Shown piece after piece: positions 13,156-20,766 of a stretch of DNA of 23,193 nt. Under the pieces are notes generated by a model, which did not search any database, was not told the origin of the DNA, and saw only the letters and a program-made list of their open reading frames with translations. The position numbers and the translations under genes are program-made. This DNA comes from DASTQL01 sp035462375 (lineage in GTDB: Bacteria; Actinomycetota; Actinomycetes; Jiangellales; Jiangellaceae), in contig DATHUJ010000053.1 in the NCBI GenBank assembly GCA_035462375.1, forward strand, positions 1 to 23,193. The letters run 5' to 3'. Each line of letters opens with the position of its first letter. Position 1 is the first letter of the stretch.

Positions 13156-15366
13156 GTGCTCCGGCGGTCGCCCCCGCTGATCCTGTCGGCGATCATGCTG
13201 GTCGCCGCCGCTGTCTTCGTCGCCCTGCTCGCCACCATCCCCGCCGACTGCGGGCGGGTCACGGTCCGCCCTTCGGACTGGACCGCTCAGGGCGTCGTCG
13301 TCGAGGCCCCGGACGACTGCCCCCTCCGCGACGGTGACCTCGTGACCGCGGTCGACGGCCGCGCCACGTCGACGGACCAGCCGGACCTCGAGCGGGCGCA
13401 AGGCGACACCGTGGGCCTCACCGTCATCCGGGACGACCGTCGCTTGACCGTCCCCGTCACCCTCGGGAGACCCGACGTCGTACGTCCGCTGGCCGCGGCC
13501 TGGCCGACGATGCTCTTCGTCACGTCGCTGCTGGCCCTGGCCGGCTACTTGGCGCGGCGACGGCCCGGCGCGACGACGGGCGCCCTGCTGGTCTTCGCGG
13601 CGGGGCTGGCTGCCAGCACCGTGCCCACCCTCCTGGGGCTGCCGGTCGTGGACGTCCAGGACGCGGTGCTCCGCGGGCTCTACCTCGGCCTGACCCAGGC
13701 CGCCTATCTCACCGGTTGGACCGGCGGTCTGGCGTTCGCATTGCTTTTCCCGCGGCCCCTCGACCGGTTGGCCGGCTGGCCTCGCCCCGCCACCTGGGGC
13801 CTCGTCACGGCGCCCCTCTGGCTCACGGCGGCCTGGTCCGCGGTCGCCGCGACGGGGAGCGCGAACCACCTGCAATGGACCGGTCGCATCATCTCCGGTG
13901 CCTCACTCGTCGTCGTCGCCACGCTCCTCACGCTGGCGGCGCTCATGGTCGGCCGGCTCGGCCGCGCCCGCGACGCCCTCGAGCTCCAGCAGGTGCGTTG
14001 GCTGGTCGGTACCGGCACCCTGGCCATCGCCGCGGGGCTGGTCGGCTGGTTCCTCCCCACGCTCCTGCTCGGCAAGGGCCTGCCCACCGGCTGGATCGGC
14101 CTGGCAGCGCTGCCCTTCGTCGTCGGGCTCGGCGTCGCCGTGACCCGGCACCGGCTCTTCGACCTCGAACCGGTCCTCAACCGGGGTCTCGTCTACGGCC
14201 TCCTGACGGCCGTCGCGGCGAGCCTCTACCTGGTCGTCGTCACGATGGCGGGCGCCGTCATGCCGGGCGGGTCCACCACACCGGCCTCCATCCTGGCCAC
14301 CGTCGCCGTCGCCGTCGCCGTCAACCCGCTGCGCGTGGCGCTGCAACGCGGCGTGAGCCGACTGCTCTACGGCGACCGCGACGACCCATACTCCGCGCTC
14401 AGCCGGCTCGGCCGGCGCTTCGACGTTGCCGGTGGCGCGGACCTGCTCCCCGCGGTGGCCGAGGACGTGGCCGACGCGCTCCGAGCCCCGTACGTCCGCA
14501 TCGAGAGCACGGCGCTGCACCGGCGAGTGGAGGCGGGGACGAGGCCACGGTGGTCGACCGAGAGCGACCTCGTCGAGATCCCTCTCGTCGACCGGGGCGA
14601 GCGGCTCGGCACGCTCCTGCTCGCTCCCCGGGCGCCCGGCGCTCCCTACAGCCGCGCGGACCGGCGACTGCTGGCGGATCTCGCCCGTCGGGTCGCCGCG
14701 GCCGTACGCGAGCTCACCCTCCGTACCGACCTCCAACGGTCCCGGGAGCGACTCGTCCTCGCCCGCGAGGAGGAGCGCCGCCGCCTGCGGCGCGCGCTCC
14801 ACGACGAGCTCGGCCCTGCGATCGCGGGGCTCGGCCTGCGCACGGAGGCTGCCCGGCGCCTCGTCGAGACCGACCCGGCCGGTGCGACCGCCGCTCTTGC
14901 AGCCGTCCGCGAGGGCACCACGGGCCTGGTCGGCGATGTCCGGCGGCTGGCCTACGACCTGCGCCCCCCGGCCCTGGACGATCTCGGACTGGCCGGCGCG
15001 TTGCGCCAGCACGCGGGCGGCATCGACACTCCCCGGGTGACCGTCTCGGCTGACACCGACCTGGGACCGCTGCCGGCCGCGGTGGAGACCGCCGCCTACC
15101 GGATCGCGGTCGAGGCCGTGGCCAACACCGTCCGACACGCGGAGGCGACGTCGTGCGCGGTCCACCTCACGGTGGCGGACTCGACGCTGGAGGTCCGGGT
15201 CGTCGACGACGGTCGAGGACTGCAGCCCGATCTGCAGGCCGGGGTCGGCATCACGGCGATGGAGGAGCGCGCCGCCGAGCTCGGCGGCCGACTCCAGGTA
15301 GCCCCCGGTACGCGCGGTGGCACCACCGTCGTGGCATCGCTCCCGCTGGGAGGGGGCGCGGGATGA
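13156..15366 (+). CDS. NarL-type membrane sensor histidine kinase with PDZ-like N-terminal domain
   Basis: 736 aa. Helix 1 (about residues 9-28) leads to an extracytoplasmic stretch of about 80 residues whose core (LRDGDLVTAVDGRATS, then a beta-rich LTVIRDDRRLTVPVTLG) has the PDZ pattern. It holds two Cys (32 and 55) that could form a disulfide. Several more helices follow to about residue 400, then a GAF-like region (about 420-520). The HisKA_3 domain has EEERRRLRRALHDELGP with the phospho-acceptor His at residue 549. The HATPase domain shows VEAVANTVRHAE and VRVVDDGRGL. It should sense an envelope signal, perhaps a protein C-terminus, and phosphorylate the next gene's product, whose ATG overlaps its stop (ATGA). 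The PDZ call is by eye. Confidence 0.93.
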   Translation: MLRRSPPLILSAIMLVAAAVFVALLATIPADCGRVTVRPSDWTAQGVVVEAPDDCPLRDGDLVTAVDGRATSTDQPDLERAQGDTVGLTVIRDDRRLTVPVTLGRPDVVRPLAAAWPTMLFVTSLLALAGYLARRRPGATTGALLVFAAGLAASTVPTLLGLPVVDVQDAVLRGLYLGLTQAAYLTGWTGGLAFALLFPRPLDRLAGWPRPATWGLVTAPLWLTAAWSAVAATGSANHLQWTGRIISGASLVVVATLLTLAALMVGRLGRARDALELQQVRWLVGTGTLAIAAGLVGWFLPTLLLGKGLPTGWIGLAALPFVVGLGVAVTRHRLFDLEPVLNRGLVYGLLTAVAASLYLVVVTMAGAVMPGGSTTPASILATVAVAVAVNPLRVALQRGVSRLLYGDRDDPYSALSRLGRRFDVAGGADLLPAVAEDVADALRAPYVRIESTALHRRVEAGTRPRWSTESDLVEIPLVDRGERLGTLLLAPRAPGAPYSRADRRLLADLARRVAAAVRELTLRTDLQRSRERLVLAREEERRRLRRALHDELGPAIAGLGLRTEAARRLVETDPAGATAALAAVREGTTGLVGDVRRLAYDLRPPALDDLGLAGALRQHAGGIDTPRVTVSADTDLGPLPAAVETAAYRIAVEAVANTVRHAEATSCAVHLTVADSTLEVRVVDDGRGLQPDLQAGVGITAMEERAAELGGRLQVAPGTRGGTTVVASLPLGGGAG

Positions 15367-16037
15367 CCCGGGTCGTGATCGCCGACGACCACCCGGTGTT
15401 CCTCGGAGGGCTGGCTGCCCTGCTGGCCGGGGAGCCCGACCTCGACGTGGTGGGCCGCGCCGTGACCGGTGACGAGGCGATCCAGGCCGCGACCACCCTG
15501 ACGCCCGACGTCGTGGTGCTCGACCTGGGCATGCCCGGCCCAGGTGGCACCGCGACGATCGAGGCGATCTGCGCGCGTGCCCCGAACGTCCACATCCTCG
15601 TGCTGACGATGTACGACGACGACGGCCTCGTCTTCGACGCCGTACGGGCGGGAGCGCTCGGGTACGTCCTCAAGGGTGCCGACCCGGCGGAGGTGCTCTT
15701 CGCCGTCCACGCCGTGGCACGCGGGGAAGCGGTCTTCGGCGCGGCGCTGGCCCGCCGGATGACCGACTGGTTCGCCCGGACGCCTCCGCCGAGCCCCTTC
15801 GACCAGCTCACCTCCCGTGAGCGCGACGTGCTCCGACTGCTCGGCCAGGGGCTCGGCAACGCCGTGATCGCCGAGCGGCTCGGCATCACACTCAAGACCG
15901 TCCGCAACCTGGTCTCGAGCGTCCTCGCCAAGCTGCAGCTCCCGGATCGGGCGGCGGCCGGGGAGCGGGCCCGCCAGGCCGGCCTCGGACGCAGGCCGGG
16001 ACATGTTCCCGACCAGGGCGGGACACCACGGGCTTGA
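15363..16037 (+). CDS. NarL/FixJ-family response regulator
   Basis: 224 aa. The receiver domain starts VVIADDHPVFLGGL, with phospho-acceptor Asp54 in VVVLDLGMPG, and ends with the conserved Lys in GYVLKGA. The C-terminal LuxR-type helix-turn-helix is LTSRERDVLRLLGQGLGNAVIAERLGITLKTVRNLVSSVL. The family more often has TVKNHV at the recognition helix, so RNLV is a mild variation. The ATG overlaps the kinase stop, making the two a clear cognate pair. It probably controls its own operon, including the downstream transporter and oxidase genes; no direct-repeat binding site was recognised. Confidence 0.95.
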   Translation: MTRVVIADDHPVFLGGLAALLAGEPDLDVVGRAVTGDEAIQAATTLTPDVVVLDLGMPGPGGTATIEAICARAPNVHILVLTMYDDDGLVFDAVRAGALGYVLKGADPAEVLFAVHAVARGEAVFGAALARRMTDWFARTPPPSPFDQLTSRERDVLRLLGQGLGNAVIAERLGITLKTVRNLVSSVLAKLQLPDRAAAGERARQAGLGRRPGHVPDQGGTPRA

Positions 16038-16079
16038 TGCCCGGGACGGTCGGCGAGGAGCGTCCACACCCGAGGTCGA

Positions 16080-16097
16080 GGCGCACGTGCGTGCGCC
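16080..16097 (+). promoter_or_regulatory. Hairpin between regulator and ABC transporter genes
   Basis: GGCGCAC and GTGCGCC (7 bp) flank a GTGC loop in the 78-bp gap between the regulator stop and the ABC ATPase start. It sits 18 bases before the ATG. It may be an attenuator, an mRNA processing or stability element, or an operator. The gap is the only real break in the six-gene run. Confidence 0.4.
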
Positions 16098-16115
16098 GGG
16101 TGTCTGGGGGTCGGG

Positions 16116-16757
16116 ATGGACGCAGCGGTCGCGCTGTCGGTGCGCAAGGTGGAGAAGTCGTTCAAGCGCCGACAGGTGCTTCGCGACGTGTCGTTCGAGG
16201 TCCGCCGGGGGGAGGCGCTCGCCGTCATCGGGGAGAACGGGGCCGGCAAGACCACGCTGTTGCGCATCTGCGCCGGCGTCCTCGGGGTCGACCGCGGTGA
16301 GGTAGCCCGGGCACCCGCCTTGGCCTACTGCCCCCAGGAAGCCGGGCTCGTCGAGCACCTCACCGCCGACGAGCACGTCCGCTACGTGGGCGCGGGGATG
16401 GGCCTCGACCGGGCCGGAGCCACCGCCCGGGGGGCCGCGCTCCTCGACTGGCTGCGCTTCCCCCGCGCGAGCTCGGCCACCGTCCGTGAGCTGTCGACAG
16501 GGACCCGGCAGAAGCTCAACCTGGCGCTGGCGCTGATGAACGACGGGCCGCTGATCCTGTTGGACGAGCCCTACCAGGGCTTCGACCGCGGTACGTACGA
16601 GAACTTCTGGGACCACGTGGCGACCTGGCGCGAGGAGGGGGCGGCCGTCGTGGTCGTGACGCACATGCTCGCGGAGCTGCACCGGGTCACCCACGTGCTC
16701 GAGCTGCGTACGGACGGCGGCTGGAGCCTCGACGGCAGCCGGGGGGTGGCGGCGTGA
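16116..16757 (+). CDS. ABC transporter ATP-binding protein
   Basis: 213 aa, a short single nucleotide-binding domain. Walker A GENGAGKTT (about residue 45), Q-loop YCPQEAG, signature LSTGTRQKLN (a variant of LSGGQ), Walker B LILLDEPYQGFD and switch His VVVTHM are all present, so it should be active. The LSTGT signature and small size fit ABC-2-type exporters. It pairs with the next gene, whose GTG overlaps its stop (GTGA). Cargo unknown. Confidence 0.93.
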   Translation: MDAAVALSVRKVEKSFKRRQVLRDVSFEVRRGEALAVIGENGAGKTTLLRICAGVLGVDRGEVARAPALAYCPQEAGLVEHLTADEHVRYVGAGMGLDRAGATARGAALLDWLRFPRASSATVRELSTGTRQKLNLALALMNDGPLILLDEPYQGFDRGTYENFWDHVATWREEGAAVVVVTHMLAELHRVTHVLELRTDGGWSLDGSRGVAA

Positions 16758-17557
16758 CCGCGCGGCGACTGTGGACGGTGGCCGGGATGCACGCTCGGGA
16801 CCTCGGCCGGCGCCGGCTCGCCCTGGCGATCCTGGTGGCGCTGCCTCTGGTCTTCTACTTCTCCGGCCGCATGCAGCTCGAGGACGCCGGAACCACCGTC
16901 GACGACCAACTCTGGGTGCTCGTCTCCGGGGCGATGGGGTCGTGCTGGGCGATCTCGGTGGCCGCGCTCTTCGTGGTGAACGGCTCGCGGCGGGCCGACC
17001 AGCCCCTCCTGCTCGCCGGGTACCGGCCTGCCGAGCTGCTCCTGGGGCGGGTCCTCACGGTCCTGGCGCTGGCCGCGGTGATCACGGTCTTCTTCTCCCT
17101 CGTGATCTCGTCGCAGCAGGAGGTCGGCCTGGGCGTGCTGGTCCTCGGGATCGGCCTCGGCAGCGTCGTTTCCGTGGCCACGGGTGTTCTCGCCGCCGCC
17201 CTCGTCCCTCGCGACATGGAAGGCGTGCTCGTGGTGATCGGCGTCGTCGGCGTCCAGATGACGGCCCTCGAGCCGTGGATGCCGCTGTGGGGGTCCGGCG
17301 AGCTCATCGTCCGGGCCGGCGGTGTGGGCGGCACGGCGTCCGTCACCGAGGCCGTCGTCCACGCCGCGGTGGCCACGATCGTCCTCATGGTGGTCGGGGC
17401 CGCCCTGTGGGTGCGGCGCACCCGGCTGCGGCCGGCCACGGGGGTCCTGCCCTCGCCCGACGCCGTTCGCGCCGGGAGGACCTCGATCCGCCGACCGCTC
17501 GACACCGCACACCCCCCGGTGGTCGACGCCGGGCTCGCCGACAGGAGACCGGCATGA
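16754..17557 (+). CDS. ABC-2-type membrane permease (partner of the preceding ATPase)
   Basis: 267 aa, about six hydrophobic segments, including LALAILVALPLVFYF, an AISVAALFVV segment, VLTVLALAAVITVFF and two in the second half. It ends in a polar Arg/Pro-rich tail of about 40 residues. The layout and the overlap with the ATPase gene identify it as the membrane half of an exporter. There are no strong sequence motifs, as is usual for such permeases. Its stop overlaps the ATG of the next gene (ATGA). The substrate is unknown; with the oxidase two genes later, a lipid, peptide, copper-related compound or oxidisable small molecule is possible. Confidence 0.85.
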   Translation: MTARRLWTVAGMHARDLGRRRLALAILVALPLVFYFSGRMQLEDAGTTVDDQLWVLVSGAMGSCWAISVAALFVVNGSRRADQPLLLAGYRPAELLLGRVLTVLALAAVITVFFSLVISSQQEVGLGVLVLGIGLGSVVSVATGVLAAALVPRDMEGVLVVIGVVGVQMTALEPWMPLWGSGELIVRAGGVGGTASVTEAVVHAAVATIVLMVVGAALWVRRTRLRPATGVLPSPDAVRAGRTSIRRPLDTAHPPVVDAGLADRRPA

Positions 17558-17994
17558 GATCCACCTACCGCGTGCTCGCGTACGTCATCGCGGCCGGGGT
17601 CGCCCTGCAGGCGGCGAGTGTCGCCCTCGGCTTCTTCGGGATCCTGCACGAGATCGAGGACGGCGGCGCGGTCACCGCCAGCTACGACTGGGAGAGCAAC
17701 CTCGGCGTCATGATCCACCGGGTCAACGGCTTCCTGATCCCGCTGTACGCGCTGGCGCTGCTCGTCGTGTCGTTCTTCACCCGCGTGCCGGGCGCCGTTC
17801 GCTGGGCGGCGTCAGTCTTCGGCCTGGTGCTGCTGCAGATCGGGCTGCTCTTCCCGGCCTTCGCCGTCTCGGCGAACTGGGGAGCACTGCACGGGCTGAA
17901 CGCCTTGCTGGTGCTCGGCGTGGCCCTGCGGGCCGGGTGGAGGGTCACCCGGGTGCGGGACGATGAGCAGGTCCGTGAGCCGGCGACGGTCTGA
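17554..17994 (+). CDS. Small four-helix membrane protein (possibly DUF6220-like)
   Basis: 146 aa with four likely membrane helices: the N-terminal VLAYVIAAGVALQAASVALG, FLIPLYALALLVVSFF, a segment around VFGLVLLQIGLLFPAFAV, and LNALLVLGVAL. Two His in or near helices (MIHRVNGF and ALHGLNALL) are spaced like heme or quinone ligands in four-helix cytochromes, but this is only suggestive. I do not firmly recognise the family; DUF6220 is the closest I recall. It lies between the ABC permease (4-base overlap) and the multicopper oxidase (32-base overlap), so it is made with both and may pass electrons, hold the oxidase or assist export. Confidence 0.75.
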   Translation: MRSTYRVLAYVIAAGVALQAASVALGFFGILHEIEDGGAVTASYDWESNLGVMIHRVNGFLIPLYALALLVVSFFTRVPGAVRWAASVFGLVLLQIGLLFPAFAVSANWGALHGLNALLVLGVALRAGWRVTRVRDDEQVREPATV

Positions 17995-19492
17995 CCGGAC
18001 CGTCGTCGCGCTCCTGGCCGGAGTCGTCCTCCTGGCGCCCCTGGGCTGGCTGTGGGCCCGGAGCCTCGTGCCCGACACCTACTCGGTCATGGGCATGGGC
18101 CACGCTGACCACGGCGGCGGGCCGGCGGCATCGCACCAGGCCCACGCGTTCGGTTGGGACGGGCCCCCGCCCCAGCCGGGGGATGTCCCCGTGTCCGATC
18201 TGACGGGTCCCCGGGACGGTCGGCCCGACGTCGAGGTCACCCTCGTCGCCCGGCAGGAGACCGTCACCCTGCCGACCGGCGAGGTCGTCGGGGGCTACAC
18301 GCTCGACCACGCCTCACCGGGCCCGCTGATCAGGGCCCGCCAGGGCGACCTCGTCCAGGTGACTCTGGTGAACGAGTCGGTCCGCGACGGCACGACCCTG
18401 CACTGGCACGGAGTCGACGTCCCCAACGCGGAGGACGGGGTGGCCGGGATCACCCAGGACGCGGTCGCCCCCGGCGAGGAGCACGTCTACCGCTTCGTGG
18501 TGGAGGACCCGGGGACGTACTGGTACCACGCCCACCAGGTGTCGCACGAGCAAGTCCGCCAGGGGCTCTTCGGGGTGCTCGTGGTCGAGCCACCACCGGC
18601 CGAGGACGAGGACGTCCTCGAGGACGTCCTCGAGGTCGTCGCACCCATCCACACGTACGGGGGTCTGCTCACCGTGGACGGCGCAACCGGCGAACGTCGG
18701 GTCGACGCCGACGCGGGGACGTCCGTGCGGGTCCGCGTGGTCAACACCGACGACGGCCCGCTGGCTGCCCAGGTGGTCGGCGCGGACTACCGGGTGCTGG
18801 CGGTCGACGGGCGCGACGTGGTCGGGCCGACACCGCTCTCCGGGACGTCGCTCCAGGTGCCGGCTGGGGGCCGGGCGGACCTGGCGTTCGACGTGCCCGT
18901 CGACGGGTCGGCCGCTCGGGTCCAGCTCGGGGCCGGTGGCACCGCGGTCGTCGTCGGACCCGCCGGCGCCCCCGCCCCGCCGGAGGTCGCGCCGGGTGCG
19001 GAGCTGGACCTCCTCTCGTACGGCTCGCCGGCCCCGCTCGGTTTCGACCCGGCTGCGGCCGACCGCCGCTTCGAGTACTCCATCGGCCGCCGGCCGGGGT
19101 TCGTCGACGGACGGCCCGGCCTGCACTGGTCGATCAACGGGCACCTGTTCCCCGACGTCCCGATGTACGTGGTGGAGGAGGGTGACCTCGTCCGCATGAC
19201 GGTGGAGAACCACAGCGGTCAGCTCCACCCGATGCACCTGCACGGGCACCACGCCGTGGTGCTCAGCCGCGACGGCGTCCCGGCGTCCGGGAGCCCCTGG
19301 TGGGTGGACTCGCTCGACGTCGCCTCGGGTGACTCGTACGAGATCGCCTTCGTCGCCGACAACCCCGGCATCTGGGCGGACCACTGCCACAAGCTGGCGC
19401 ACGCGGCCGAGGGGCTCGTCGCCCACCTCGCGTACGAGGGGATCAGCACGCCCTTCCGGATCGGCGGGTCCGCCGGCAACGAGCCGGAGTAG
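17963..19492 (+). CDS. Membrane-anchored multicopper oxidase
   Basis: 509 aa. An Arg-rich start (SRRRSDR) and one hydrophobic segment (about 14-32) form a signal anchor, so the enzyme faces outward. All four copper motifs are present: HWHG (His147, 149), WYHAH (His189, 191), HPMHLHGH (His422, 425, 427) and HCHKLAHAAEGL (His474, Cys475, His476, His480). The type-1 axial position falls on Leu485, as in many laccases, not Met as in CueO. A Met/His-rich segment after the anchor (Met43, Met45, His47, His50, His58, His61) could bind copper. An acidic insert encodes EDVL twice. It should oxidise phenols, metal ions or another substrate while reducing O2 to water. The start overlaps the previous gene by 32 bases. 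Confidence 0.93.
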   Translation: MSRSVSRRRSDRTVVALLAGVVLLAPLGWLWARSLVPDTYSVMGMGHADHGGGPAASHQAHAFGWDGPPPQPGDVPVSDLTGPRDGRPDVEVTLVARQETVTLPTGEVVGGYTLDHASPGPLIRARQGDLVQVTLVNESVRDGTTLHWHGVDVPNAEDGVAGITQDAVAPGEEHVYRFVVEDPGTYWYHAHQVSHEQVRQGLFGVLVVEPPPAEDEDVLEDVLEVVAPIHTYGGLLTVDGATGERRVDADAGTSVRVRVVNTDDGPLAAQVVGADYRVLAVDGRDVVGPTPLSGTSLQVPAGGRADLAFDVPVDGSAARVQLGAGGTAVVVGPAGAPAPPEVAPGAELDLLSYGSPAPLGFDPAAADRRFEYSIGRRPGFVDGRPGLHWSINGHLFPDVPMYVVEEGDLVRMTVENHSGQLHPMHLHGHHAVVLSRDGVPASGSPWWVDSLDVASGDSYEIAFVADNPGIWADHCHKLAHAAEGLVAHLAYEGISTPFRIGGSAGNEPE

Positions 19493-19502
19493 GGGCGGCC
19501 CG

Positions 19503-19508
19503 TACCCT
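19503..19508 (+). promoter_or_regulatory. -10 box of the PopT-like gene (leaderless)
   Basis: TACCCT (TANNNT) ends exactly 6 bases before GTG 19515, within the 22-bp gap after the oxidase stop, and no Shine-Dalgarno is present. This suggests that the gene has its own leaderless promoter and is not simply part of the kinase operon. Confidence 0.5.
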
Positions 19509-19514
19509 CTCCGG

Positions 19515-20516
19515 GTGACCCAGCACGCACCGCCCGCGACCCGACGGCGCCGCCAGACCCCGCTGGACGTGGTCCGGGGCGTCCTGATCGGGCTGGCGGA
19601 GGTGGTGCCCGGGGTCAGCGGCGGCACGATCGCCCTGGTCACCGGCGTCTACGACACGCTCATCGTCGGTGCCGGACATGTGGTGACCGGCGTGCGGCAG
19701 GGGGTCGCCGACCTCGTCCGTGGACGGGGGGCCGGGCGGGCCTCGGTCGAGATGCGCCGGGCGCACTGGTCCCGGCTGCTGCCGATCGGCCTGGGCATGG
19801 TGACGGCGGTCGTCGTGGGCGCTCGGGTGCTGGAGCCCGTGCTCGAGGAGAACATCGAGCAGGCCCGGGCGGTCTTCTTCGGCCTGATCCTGGCGTCGCT
19901 GGTGGTGCCGGTCCGGCTGGTGCTGGCGTACGTGGGCCGGCGACTGACTCCGCGGGAGTGGCTGCCGGGTCTGTTGGCGGCCGCGGCGGCCTTCGTGCTC
20001 ACCGGGCTGCCGCCGGGCAAGGTGGAGGACCCACCGCTGCTGCTGGTCGGCCTGGCCGCGTCGGTGGCGATCTGCGCCCTGGTGCTGCCGGGGGTCTCGG
20101 GGTCGTTCTTCCTCTACACCGTGGGCCTGTACGACGCCACGCTCGAGGCGGTCAACCAGCGCGACCTCGCCTACATCGCGGTCTTCGCGCTGGGAGCGCT
20201 GGTGGGGCTGGCCTCGTTCGTCAAGCTCCTGCAGTGGCTGCTCGAGCACCGCTACCGGGCGACCATCGTCGTGATGACGGGGCTCATGGCCGGGTCGCTC
20301 CGGGCGCTGTGGCCGTGGCAGACCGACGACCGCGAGCTGCTCCCGCCCGGCGACGACGCACTGCAGACGGTGCTCCTGGCCGCTGCGGGTGCGGCGGTCG
20401 TCCTGATCCTCGTGGCGGTCGAGGCGCGGATGTCGTCCGGCTCGGTGCAGCTGCCCGGCGGTGCCGGCCGCGAGGCTCGGCACCAGGGCGACGGCCCGGC
20501 GCGGCGCGACTCCTGA
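19515..20516 (+). CDS. DUF368 / PopT-family polyprenyl-phosphate transporter
   Basis: 333 aa, about eight or more membrane segments. Two related halves carry the family signature: AEVVPGVSGGTIALVTGVYD near the N-terminus and LVLPGVSGSFFLYTVGLYD in the middle, reflecting an inverted repeat fold. DUF368 proteins have been assigned as PopT, which returns undecaprenyl phosphate across the membrane for cell-wall synthesis. The C-terminal 30 residues are polar and probably cytoplasmic. GTG 19515 is chosen because the -10 box is phased to it and an Arg-rich start precedes helix 1. It follows the oxidase gene by 22 bp but seems to have its own promoter. Confidence 0.9.
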   Translation: MTQHAPPATRRRRQTPLDVVRGVLIGLAEVVPGVSGGTIALVTGVYDTLIVGAGHVVTGVRQGVADLVRGRGAGRASVEMRRAHWSRLLPIGLGMVTAVVVGARVLEPVLEENIEQARAVFFGLILASLVVPVRLVLAYVGRRLTPREWLPGLLAAAAAFVLTGLPPGKVEDPPLLLVGLAASVAICALVLPGVSGSFFLYTVGLYDATLEAVNQRDLAYIAVFALGALVGLASFVKLLQWLLEHRYRATIVVMTGLMAGSLRALWPWQTDDRELLPPGDDALQTVLLAAAGAAVVLILVAVEARMSSGSVQLPGGAGREARHQGDGPARRDS

Positions 20517-20562
20517 GCGGACGCGCCCGCTGGTCGCCGGCCGGGTTGCCGAGCAGCTCGCC

Positions 20563-20697
20563 AATGACCACGTTCACCACCCTGGTGGGGGACTGGACCG
20601 GGTGCGCGGGGCTCCATCAGCCTCGTGATGGGTCCATCACCAGGCGAGTGGTGCCACCACCAGGCGCGGACGCCTCGTGATGACCCGAGCAGCCTCG
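20563..20697. repeat. Dispersed intergenic repeat, copy 2 (expanded form)
   Basis: Second copy of the repeat at 12046-12115. Block A is identical (20569-20586). The middle block CCATCACCAGGCG (20634-20646) and block B (20670-20697) follow, but the spacing is larger. Extra material includes a partial copy of block B (GCCTCGTGATG at 20620-20630, repeated at 20672-20682), a third GCCTCGTG at 20692-20699 and CACCAGGCG twice (20638-20646 and 20658-20666). It again fills a space of about 250 bp (20517-20766) between converging genes, which has no credible ORF. Confidence 0.75.
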
Positions 20698-20766
20698 TGT
20701 CGACACCGGGTCGAGGACCCACTGCCCTGGCCGGGGCGGGCCGGGAGGCGGGCCGGGCGCGCAGGG

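Noticed and set aside
14301..14322. Tandem GCCGTC repeat in the kinase gene
   Set aside because: It encodes alternating Ala-Val in a membrane helix with preferred codons; no further structure.
18616..18635. Perfect 20-bp palindrome in the multicopper oxidase gene
   Set aside because: It arises from a duplicated 12-bp codon block encoding EDVL twice, made of preferred codons that happen to be self-complementary. An internal operator is possible but unsupported.
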